Part shown: positions 44,023 to 53,884 of the stretch, in pieces
How the letters are laid out: every line of letters begins with the position of its first letter
Position numbering within the stretch: position 1 is the stretch's first letter
Origin: Corydoras sp. C115
Taxonomy: Eukaryota > Chordata > Actinopteri > Siluriformes > Callichthyidae
NCBI GenBank assembly: GCA_019802505.1
Contig: JAFMOC010000197.1
Coordinates: 235,001-299,000, forward strand
DNA length: 64,000 bases
Direction: 5' to 3'
The notes under the pieces: generated by a model
The model's database searches: none
What the model was told of the DNA's origin: nothing
The model's input: the letters and a program-made list of their open reading frames with translations, nothing else
Made by a program: the position numbers and the translations under genes

Positions 44023-47000
44023 ATGGATCCGGGGACGTTGTTGACCCTCCTGATGTTTTTCTGGGGCCCCGGAGCCGGCAAAGACGAGCACGTTCACCGC
44101 GTGAGCACGTCTCAGTGTGGAGAATACAGCAATCAGGTGACGGAGGACGGGACCTGTAAACTGATGGCCACGCTGCCCCAGCTGGACGACCAGCGCTGCC
44201 CCGACATGTTCCGCTGCACGGACGAGGTCTCCTACTGGCTGCACGAGAACGAGGAGAGGAAACAGCAGATCCTGGCTCTGCATGAGACCATCTCAGAGCT
44301 GCAGGAGGAGCTGCGCAACCACCGGCACAGGGTCAAAGTGCTCGAGCTTCAGGTCAGAGTCCCAGAGCATATGGACAAATGTCCCGGGACACCCCAGCGT
44401 CGCACTTACGGGAGCTTTTCTGGCGTTCTGGTCTAAGTTTCATTGAACCAAACACCTGTTAATAAACTGCTATGAACCAGACACCTGTTATTAAACTGCT
44501 ATACCGATAAAGCTTCATCAGTGACCTTACTCTGAACAGTTGGCAATATTCTTGAAGGCTCCTTGACCCTGAGCGATAACAAGCTTAGCACAGAGGCCTT
44601 GAACCCTTCCACCTGCTCGTAAGCTTCTCACACTGCACTGCGGCGCACATCCGCACACATTCCACTTCTCAACATCATTCTCCTACATTTACATTTAGTC
44701 ATTTAGCGACTTACAGTTTCTGAATTCTCCTGACGTTTTTAATTAGTCTCCAGATAATAACAGATAATATACAGTGATTCAGACCCTTCTGAAGAAAATC
44801 ACTGTCCTCAGATGATTTCAGACCTCTGTGTTACACATAAGTTTTATTCATTCATTATCTTCCACTTTATCCTCTACTAGGGTCGCAGGGGGGGGGTTCC
44901 CCATGCCCATGCCCATCCAGCGGAGAACGTTTCGGACGCTGGGCAGATACACCCAGGACAGGATGCCAATCCATCACTGGGCACACACTCACTCACACAT
45001 ACACACTCTATATGGGGCAATTTGGAGAACTCAATTGACTCGATCCATGTTTTTGGACTGTCGGAGGAAACCGGAGAACCCGGAGGAAACCCACGCAGAC
45101 ACGGGGAGAAACCGGGAATCCCTGGTGCTGAGAGGAGAACGTGCTAAACCACTAAGCCACCGTGCCGCCGCTTTAAGTTTCAGCGTGAAACACATTTTGA
45201 AACCCTTCAGTGCTTCCAGATCTGTGGATCTGAGGTTCAGATCAGAGGTTTGGGAAAATGTTCTAGCATCGTCAACAAAGACGTTCCTGATGGTGTGTTG
45301 TCTAAACATGTGGAGTTTAAAGTTATTTTACTACAAATTAAATTAGAAGTTTAAGGAATATGTTGAGACAAAAAAAAAAATAACACTTTAAAGTTTAAAT
45401 TGAAACGAGAATTTACATAAAAACAAGAGAAACTTGACTGAATTACTAAATTTAACTCTAAAACATTTAGAGGATCTTAATTCAGGTGTTTAAACATCTC
45501 GGCTTTGGCTTTAAATATACAAGTCTGAGTGTTATATTCATTCATTCATCCATTATCTTCTGCTTTATCCTCTATTAGGGTCGTGGGGGGGGGGTTCCCC
45601 ATGGGGAGAATGTTTTGGGCGCTGGGCAGATACACCCAGGACAGGGCGCCAACCTATCGCTGGGCACACACTCACTCACACAAACACACTCTATATAGGG
45701 TCGCGGGGGGGGGGGGGGTTCCCCATGCCCATCCAGGGGAGAACGTTTCGGCCGCTGGGCAGATACACCCAGGACAGGGGGGGCAATCTATCACCTGGGA
45801 CACACTCACTCACACAGATACACTCTATATGGGGCAATTTGGAGAACTCAATTGACTTGATCTATGTTTTTGGACTGTGGGAAAAGCCGGAGGAAACCCA
45901 CGCAGACACAGGGAGAACATGGAAACTCCACCCAGATGGGGATTCGAACCGGGAATCCCCAGTGCTGAGAGGAGAACATGCTAAACCACTAAGCCACCGT
46001 GCCACCGAGTGTTATATTAACCATAGTTTCATTCTGTTGTCTTTATGTTCATTAGAAGTGAATATCTGATTGTTATTTTAATTAAATTGGTGATTTAGTT
46101 TAAAATCATCTCGCTCGTCAGCGCGGAGATGCGGCTGCTCACGTCGGCCTGCTGATGCAGTGCTGCCACCTTTTGGTTAAAGAGGCGAACTGCAACAAAT
46201 CACCAAGTCACCAAGCGAAAAACTTTGAGGTTCTTTAAGAATTTTAAAAGAATTCAGATGTAAAGTAAATTCAAAATGCTCTGAATTTACGTCTCTGGTG
46301 AACAGCAACAAAATAATAATGAAATCTCTATTTCTAATTTTAAAAAATCCTGGAATTTGTTTAAGGTGTCCTTTATATGTGTCTGTCACCATGTCTGATG
46401 TGTTCTGTCTGTCTGTGGTTCTGTCTGTCTGATGTTTTCTGTCTGATGTGTTCTGTCTGATGTGTTCTGTCTGTCTGTGGTTCTGTCTGATGTGTTCAGA
46501 CTGTCTGTGGTTCTGTCTGATGTGTTCTGTCTGATGTGTTCTGTGGTTCTGTCTGATGAGTTCTGTCTGTCAGTGGTTCTGTCTGTCTGATGTGGTTCTG
46601 TCTGATGTGTTCTGTCTGTTTGTGGTTCTGTCTGATGTGTTTTGTCTGTCAGTGGTTCTGTCTGTCTGATGTGTTCTGTCTGTCTGTAGTTCTGTCTGAT
46701 GTGTTCTGTCTGTCTGTGGTTCTGTCTGTCTGATGTGTTCTGTCTGATGTGTTCTGTCTGTCTGTGGTTCTGTCTGTCTGTGGTTCTGTCTGATGTGTTC
46801 TGTCTGTCTGATGTGTTCTGTCTGTCTGTGGTTCTGTCTGATGTGTTCTGTCTTTCTGTGGTTCTGTCTGATGTGTTCTGTCTGTGGTTCTGTCTGTCAG
46901 TGGTTCTGTCTGTCTGTGGTTCTGTCTGATGTGTTCTGTCTGTCTGTGGTTCTGTCTGTCAGTGGTTCTGTCTGATTTGTTCTGTCTGTCTGTGGTTCTG

Positions 47001-49436
47001 TCTGTCTGTGGTTCTGTTTGATGTGTTTTGTCTGTCTGTGGTTCTGTCTGATGTGTTCTGTCTGTCTGTGGTTCTGTTTGATGTGTTTTGTCTGTCTGTG
47101 GTTCTGTCTGATGTGTTCTGTCTGTCTGTGGTTCTGTCTGTCTGTGGTTCTGTCTGTCAGTGGTTCTGTCTGTCAGTGGTTCTGTCTGTCAGTGGTTCTG
47201 TCTGATTTGTTCTGTCAGTGGTTCTGTCTGTCTGTGGTTCTGTCTGTCAGTGGTTCTGTCTGTCAGTGGTTCTGTCTGTCTGTGGTTCTGTAGATGTGTT
47301 CTGTCTGTCTGTGGTTCTGTCTGTCTGTGGTTCTGTCTGTCTGTGGTTCTGTCTGTCTGATGTGTTCTGTCTGTCTGATGTGTTCTGTCTGTCTGTGGTT
47401 CTGTCTGATGTGTTCTGTCTGTCAGTGGTTCTGTCTGATTTGTTCCGTCAGTGGTTCTGTCTGTCAGTGGTTCTGTCTGTCAGTGGTTCTGTCTGTCTGT
47501 GGTTCTGTAGATGTGATGATGATGTGATGGTTCTGTTTATGGCAGAGTGAAGAAAAACCTCGGGTGAACTCGTCGGTGGAGCAGCGTCTGCACGCGCTGG
47601 AGGCTCAGTACGCCGAGGCCTCCACGCTGCTGCACATGCAGGGCTCGCTCATCTACGACCTGCAGAACCAGATCCACAACCTCAGCCTGCTGGTGGAGAA
47701 GGTCCGGCGGAACCCCGGCTGCATGATCAACATCGTCCGGACCAGCCCCCTGCTCAGCACCCCGCAGACCCTCCACCCTGGTAGGACAGTCACTGACTCA
47801 TGGTTCTCTGGGGGGTCGACGTGGTGGTGCAGTGGTTAATGCTTCGGTCTTACAGCAAGCGCCAGGGCTTTTTAATGTGGGACTCCAGTTTGCATGTCCT
47901 CCCCATGTCTCTGTGGGTTTCTTCTGTCTTAAATATGCTCGTATTTACACATTCCTCTCACCCAACATCAGTGCCTGACCGCACACATGGGCGTTTAAAT
48001 AAACACGCACAAGACAAGACACGGACACACTCCAAAGTCTTTTGTGAACACGGTTTTAAAGATGTCTTTATACTTTCTGTCCACGCTGTGCAGGTCATGT
48101 GGGTGGAGCCTGATGATGTCACGCTGACGTCTGTAATCGGGAAAATCAATTTAAGTGCTTCATTTGTGGAAAACAGACTCAATGAGATATCGATCAGATT
48201 TAAAACGAACGGAAACAAAAAAAAAAAAGATTTTTAAAAGCTTTCAACAACCAACGAATAACAAGAAACAAAAAGTTTAATGAAGATTTTTTTTTTATTT
48301 ATTATTTTCTTAATTTATTATTAAACACTTAATCATTCACTTCTCTAACATTGTTTTGTGCGATTTGCAGCAGGAAGGTTTAAACGGTTGGTGGTGCGTT
48401 GAGTCGTCGCTGTTTCAGGCCATCTGTACATTAAAGGTGTAAACAGGCTCATGGAGAGGATGCTTCATCCATCCCATCCATCCATTATCTTCCGCTCTAT
48501 CCTATATTAGGGTCGCCGGGGGGATGGGGGAGAGAACCCGGAGGAAACCCATGCGGACACGGGGAGAACATGGAAACTCTGCCCAGAGGATGCTTCATAT
48601 ATATATATCTTTTTTTTTAATATGTGTTTAGAGGTGCAGCATGTCCGAAACTGTCCAATCGACTGTGCTTCCATCTACTACAATGGCGTGCGGCGGTCGG
48701 GCATCTACACCGTGGTGCCCTCATTGGGGGCCAGACCTGTGGAGGTTTACTGTGACATGGACACGGACGGTACGGAAGAACTGACCATGTGTGCAGTTAC
48801 AGACGTATACATATACAGTACATACGTTGCATTTGTGAAGCTGTAGATGAGTAAATATGTGAACGTCTCAGGCGGAGGCTGGACGGTGATTCAGCGGAGA
48901 CAGGACGGCTCCGTCAACTTCGACCGAGGCTGGAAGGAGTATAAGGATGGATTTGGGGATCTGCAGACGGAGTACTGGCTGGGTAACGAGCACATTCACG
49001 ACCTGTCCACTCAGGGGGACTATGTTCTACGTATAGACCTGGAGGACTGGAGCAGCAAACACAAGCACGCGCTCTATCAGCGCTTCAGGTTTTTAAAACT
49101 GCTCTTTAAAATCTTTATTCTGTTTATTTAACCTCGGCTTCGAATCTGAACATCGAATCAAATAATCTGTCTGACGCTGAACAACTCTCTCTGTCTCTCT
49201 CTGTCTGTCTCTCTCTCTCTATGTGTGTGTCTCTTTGTGTGTGTGTGTGTGTGTGTCTCTCTCTCTCTCTCTCTTTGTGTGTGTGTGTCTCTCTCTCTCT
49301 ATGTCTGTGTGTGTCTCTTTCTGTGTGTGTGTGTCTGTGTGTCTCTTTCTGTGTGTGTGTGTCTGTGTGTCTCTTTCTGTGTGTGTGTGTGTGTGTGTCT
49401 TTCTGTGTGTATGTGTGTGTGTCTGTCTGTGTGTGT

Positions 49437-49471
<35 letters not shown>

Positions 49472-49487
49472 TCTTGTCTCTCTGTGT

Positions 49488-49547
<60 letters not shown>

Positions 49548-49668
49548 CTCTGTGTGTGTCTGTATCTGTAAATCTGTGTGTCTCTGTGTGTTTATCTCTG
49601 TGTGTATGTGTATATATGTATGTCTGTGTGTGTGTCTGTCTGTGCCTTTCTGTGTGTGTGTTTATCTC

Positions 49669-49704
<36 letters not shown>

Positions 49705-50188
49705 AGGATCGAGAACGAGGCAGCGCAGTACAGACTCCACGTGTCGGGGTTCAGCGGCAGTGTTGAGGACTCGTTCAGTTGGTATCACGATCAGCAGGAC
49801 TTCAGCACGCCGGACGGTGGGAACATCTGCGCAGAGATCTCTCACTCAGGCTGGTGGTACAACCAGTGCTTCTACGCCAATTTAAACGGGGTCTACCACA
49901 AGGTACGGCCCTCGGCTCCTCAGACATCTGCCCCGTTTAAACGCACCGCGGGATTCTAAAAAATACCATAAAATAGTTTTCTAACGTTCACTCGGCTGAC
50001 TTTCATCCCGTCGTTGTAACTAACGCACGCAAACCTCGGTTTAAAATGCAAATCAGGTTACAAATTAACAGCAAAGACAAAGTCCCACCGTCCTTCACAT
50101 TCAAATGAGCCAATGACACGGCTTTAAATTTACAAAAGAAATGTACACAGGCTTCACCGCTGACACAGCAGAAATTCAAAGCAGCAAG

Positions 50189-50233
<45 letters not shown>

Positions 50234-50901
50234 TCAGCGTTAAATTTTTTTTTTTATTCTTTATTATTCGGAGGTCGTCACAGCGATGAACTCGCTTTTA
50301 AAACTTTGGGATAACGGGCCTGGGGACACACAGACTATAGAGACGATTTAGAGCAGCCGATTCACCTTAAATCCATGTTTTTGGACTGTGGGAGGAACCA
50401 CAGGGAGAACATGCAAACTCACACTGAGAGGCCAACGTGCTAACCACTAAGCCACCGTGCCCCCCCCCCCTCCAGAGCTGCGAGTTTAAACCTTATAATA
50501 TTTTGGGCTTTTTAAAGTGGGACTTGTTAAAGTAAAGTTCAAACTAATGAAGCTCTTTGAAGTTTAAGTTTTTTTTTTAATTAGTTTTCTTCTCGTTAAG
50601 CTGCTACGTTTACGTTCCTACATCAGAACTGTAATTGATGTAAACTGTACATATCATTTTTAGAGTTTAGGAGTTTATTTTAAACAGTTTTGCTATTAAA
50701 ACAGAAGCTCTGAATTCTTTGACGTTCCGTGTTCTGGTTTGTGTCTCGGCTGCAGGGGGACGTTACTCTGCCAAAGGGAAAAACGCCCTCGGACCCAACG
50801 GCATCGTCTGGTACACCTGGAAGGACTCCGATTATTACTCCTTGCGTAAGGTGACCATGATGATCCGCCCTCGAACCTTCAGACCGCACCTTTCACCTTG
50901 A
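44023..50901 (+). CDS. angiopoietin-like / fibrinogen-like secreted protein, frame break at last exon
   Basis: Six exons: 44023-44352, 47546-47780, 48632-48769, 48872-49088, 49707-49902, 50756-50901 (1262 nt, one base short of a codon multiple). The start codes a signal peptide (TLLTLLMFFWGPGAG). Residues about 75-150 look coiled-coil (LHETISELQEELRNHRHRV, LHMQGSLIYDLQNQIHNLSL), followed by a linker and a fibrinogen-related domain of about 220 residues with VYCDMDTDGGGWTVIQRRQD, EYWLGNEHIHDLS, SGWWYNQCFYANLNGVYH and YYSLRKVTMMIRP. This order is typical of ANGPTL/angiopoietin extracellular ligands. I cannot fix the ortholog; GEDSFSWYHD-type sequence resembles ANGPTL1/2. The loop that binds calcium in relatives is shortened (FSTPDGGNICAEIS). 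With canonical splicing the last exon is read out of frame. Confidence 0.88.
44848..45170 (-). mobile_element. V-SINE copy in angptl-like intron 1
   Basis: B box region deleted (GGGGAGAAACCGGGAATCCC). Confidence 0.86.
45539..46006 (-). mobile_element. V-SINE with duplicated 3' half
   Basis: Two successive 3' halves (45539-45692 and 45693 onward) precede one V core and head. The whole unit is bounded by a perfect 12-bp duplication GAGTGTTATATT (45527-45538 and 46007-46018). Confidence 0.9.
46392..47515 (+). repeat. 1.1-kb TCTGTCTG-type minisatellite in angptl-like intron 1
   Basis: Alternating units TCTGTCTGTGGT, TCTGTCTGATGTGT and TCTGTCAGTGGT. Almost no A on this strand. It ends 30 bp before exon 2. 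Cys/Val/Ser-rich frames across it are composition artefacts. Confidence 0.94.
47818..47932 (+). mobile_element. old, diverged V-SINE-like fragment
   Basis: GTGGTGGTGCAGTGGTTAAT, then CAGTTTGCATGTCCTCCCCATG and GTGGGTTTCTTC match head and core loosely, with a tRNA head closer to DANA than to the young copies. Confidence 0.6.
47945..48065 (+). mobile_element. Tc1-like transposase 3' scrap
   Basis: CCCAACATCAGTGCCTGACC and ACACACTCCAAAGTCTTTTG are consecutive blocks of the fish Tc1 transposase 3' end, sense orientation. Confidence 0.6.
48469..48584 (-). mobile_element. V-SINE with large internal deletion
   Basis: Tail joined directly to the V core, no head. AGAGGATGCTTCAT flanks it perfectly (48455-48468 and 48585-48598). 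Confidence 0.88.
49200..49701 (+). repeat. compound (GT)n/(CT)n/(AT)n tract, angptl-like intron 4
   Basis: GTGTGTCTCT blocks, then (AT)n at about 49491-49541, then (GT)n up to 49701 where TTACAG forms the exon 5 acceptor. All long frames here are low-complexity. Confidence 0.93.
49903..50755 (+). other. angptl-like intron 5
   Basis: Holds a (TTA)n tract (about 50190-50233) and a diverged minus-strand V-SINE piece at about 50360-50462 (AATCCATGTTTTTGGACTGT, AAGCCACCGTGCC). The rest is unrecognised. Confidence 0.6.
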
Positions 50902-51235
50902 AACGCTTGCACATCCATCCATCCAGCCAATCAGATCGCTCCTCGGCACAGCGGCAGGTCACCTGTGTGTGGGGGAGGAGTTTACAGAGTGAAGAGGATC
51001 AGCTCTGAGGATGCAGTCTGCGAGCTCATGAGGTCTTTATATCGACATGTTGTGTTCGTCTTAAGAGGTTTGGATGTGATACCGCAGCAGCCCAAACTTA
51101 AAAAAAAAACTATTTTAATTATAACAATGTCGTTCATGTCCAATTTGTTATATTGTTATATTATATTGGTTTCATAATTTAAGGAGTTTAGACAAAAACA
51201 ATACAAACTTCTACAAAAGCAGAAAAACGCCAACG

Positions 51236-51392
51236 TTAAAGCTGCAGTATGTAACTTGAGGGATGCACTCTAACTGCACATGGGAGCTTTTTATTTTTAC
51301 ATCGTGTCTTTACAATGAGGCCAACAACCGATGCACAAGATTCAAACCCAGTCAGCGAGATTCAGCTACGAAGTGCCATACTGCAGCTTTAA
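51236..51392 (+). mobile_element. TTAA-flanked MITE, copy 1
   Basis: Begins TTAAAGCTGCAGTATG and ends with the exact inverse CATACTGCAGCTTTAA. TTAA at both ends suggests piggyBac-type target preference. Length 157 bp. Confidence 0.72.
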
Positions 51393-52011
51393 TGTTAAAA
51401 TGCTGGGGTTTTGCGTTCAGAGTTTAAAGCAACTCTGTAGTTTGGGTTTAGCTGTTAAAAACAATAAAAAAAAAAACCAAAACAAGAACGTCCGATGTTA
51501 AGAACAACGTCTGAGTGATGAACAGTTCGAGTTTGAAGGTTTAGCTTCTTAAATATGAGAACAGTCTAATTTTGAGATCGTTGTTTGTGATGATGGTTAA
51601 TCAGAACGTTAACCCCTTCAGACTGTAGTTTGGCGTTGAAGGTGCAAAAGCACTGAATTCTGGGTAAATGCATCCCGACGTCCCACTGTGTTTGTTTAGG
51701 TTTCAAACTCCCACTTCTACACTTCATTTCTGTAATGTCTTCGATGCGTTACGCATTCACCAGACTCATTTGCATGGCATACATTTGCGTTTCCTCTGAC
51801 GGGATAGGACCCAGTACCGCATTCCTACGCCGCCACACGAACCTCATTCAGCGGCCCAAACAAGCGGCCGCTTCATTTCCCCTCATTGACATTCCAGCCA
51901 GAGAGGTGAGGTGAGGGGGGCCCGGCGCTGGGGGGCCCGGGGTGGGGGGGCTCTTCAGAGCACAGAACAGCCGGAGCGGAGACGTTTTAATAAGAGAATA
52001 CAAATCACGTC

Positions 52012-52017
52012 TTTATT
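52012..52017 (-). terminator. possible snx9 poly(A) signal
   Basis: AATAAA on the minus strand, about 1.9 kb past the snx9 stop. Other AATAAA hexamers lie closer (for example near 53070 and 53408), so this is only one candidate. Confidence 0.25.
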
Positions 52018-53355
52018 TCATCAGAATCACATGGCGGCGTTTCCGAATTTCTCCCGGCTGCAAAACACACACCACTGTACACCGGACGGCACATGCACGC
52101 GAGGACGACGGCTATATGTCCACGAGGAGAGAAGCGCGAGGCGGGACAGCTCGGGTGGGGGGGGGGGGGGTGAGGTGGGGTTCTGTGTGAGGATGAGGAC
52201 GAGGACACTGTGCGTGAAGGACCAGCCCTGCTGCAGGAGGGAGGTTTTTTTGGGGGGGGAAAAACAAAACAAACCGTGGGATCGTGAGAGAATGTCGTCG
52301 TTGCATAGGATACGAAGGCACGCGGTGAGACAACGCACAGGACAGCGCCACCCCCAGGACAGAAGTATGCGGACATGTCTTTTAAGTGTGTTCTTTTGGA
52401 AGGATTCGTCTAGTTTTTAATAAACTTTCTCTAAATTCACGAGGCAAGCCGTCGAGGCCGTGACGGTCAGACGTCCGCATACTCCTGCCCCTTCACGGGG
52501 CAGCAGGGCATCATGGGAAATGAGCCGACGTTCTGCTGTGAAGCTGAAGAGCGTCTCTGATTTGCAGCACTAACAGCCGCTCGGTTACACTGCTGCGTTT
52601 AAAAGGCCGAAGCGCAGCGTCTCTTTAAAGTTCGTGTATTGCGTGGACGTAACCGTCCGATCATCGGTTGTTGACCGGACAGACTGCGCAGCGCCACCTT
52701 CAGGAGCGTCGCGCTTAAAGTAATGCAGCAAACATGAGTGTGACAAAGCGGTCCAAAGAGCCTCCAGCTGGAAAACGCAACCCCCTATCAACAACGAGGA
52801 CATACGCTCAACAGCGCCCCCCGACGGACCTGCAGCTCCCACCCCACCCATCTCATACCCACCCAAAACAGAACCCACTCACGAACCCAAAGACGTTACT
52901 GTGATGTCCAGCATCTGTAAAGTATATAAGTGTGTATGATGTGAAAACTGCAAATCCCATAATGCACCGGGGCAGGTCCTGATCACCGTCATCCTGTGAT
53001 GTTAACAGCAAACGCATAAGTCTTTTAATAGCTGTTGAAAATCGGACAACTTTCAAGCTGCCACGCCCTTTTATTCAACAACGCTGCAGTGCATTCTGGG
53101 ATTTGAAGTCTGTTATTAGTTTGCCGTTGTAATAAATTGTTTCTATGAGAAAATTGCATTCTAAACTCGAGTGACGTGTCTCCTCATCAAACGTCCTTCT
53201 GTCATATGACCACAGCGCGAACTTCTCAACAAAAAAAAACTTCTATACGTATAAAAAGGTCATTTGCGTATAATTTGTCATATTTTAGAGTCATAATTGA
53301 AAATCTAGACAAAAAAAATAATACAAACTGCTACAAAAGCAGAAAAACAACAGCA

Positions 53356-53516
53356 TTAAAGCTGCAGTATGTAACTTTCGGGATGCGCTCTAACTGCACA
53401 AGGGAGCTTTATTAATACTTTTACAACATGTGTTTATAATGAGGCCAACAACCGATGCACGAGATTCAAACCCGGTCAGCGTGATTCAGCTACGAAGTTC
53501 CATACTGCAGCTTTAA
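53356..53516 (+). mobile_element. TTAA-flanked MITE, copy 2
   Basis: Same ends and interior as 51236-51392. The left flank (TACAAAAGCAGAAAAAC and further upstream) is also shared, so the pair reflects segment duplication rather than two insertions. Confidence 0.72.
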
Positions 53517-53884
53517 CGTCGACTCACAGAGGAACCTGCGCCTCAGTCGTGGGATCATGAAAATTAAAATGCCGTGTTTGTTAGATGTAAGCAAGTTGAA
53601 GTCGATATTTGGTTGCGTTTTCCAGCTTTGGCTCACGGTTCCGTTCGGTTCCTGCCGGCTGGTGTTTCCTTGCAGAAAGAGAGGCGCCGGGCTGTTTTAG
53701 TTGAACCCTGCGCCGTTCTAAGAGCAACACGTTTATGGCACTGAGGTCTCAGATTTTGGGTAAAAGTGGACGAGAGAGAGAGAGAGAGAGAGAGTGATGG
53801 AGGGAGGAGGGAGGCGCCGTGTGAGCAGCTGGATCAGAACCGGATCAGAACCAGATCAGAACCTGATCCAAACTCTTCTCTTCT

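Larger units (their letters stand above)
50902..53884. other. angptl-like / snx9 convergent 3' region
   Basis: The two genes end toward each other across 3 kb. A CpG- and G-rich stretch at 51830-52400 contains several short frames without family signal. Apart from the duplicated MITE-bearing segment I see no gene. Confidence 0.45.

Noticed and set aside
49219..49959. Cys/Val-rich frame of 244 codons as a new gene
   Set aside because: Only its last part (49707-49902) is coding, as an angptl-like exon; the rest is GT/CT/AT microsatellite.
52005..52376. Minus- and plus-strand frames of 100-170 codons near 52 kb
   Set aside because: The sequence is GC-rich with homopolymers, and the two strands give overlapping frames without family signal; more likely 3' UTR or spacer.
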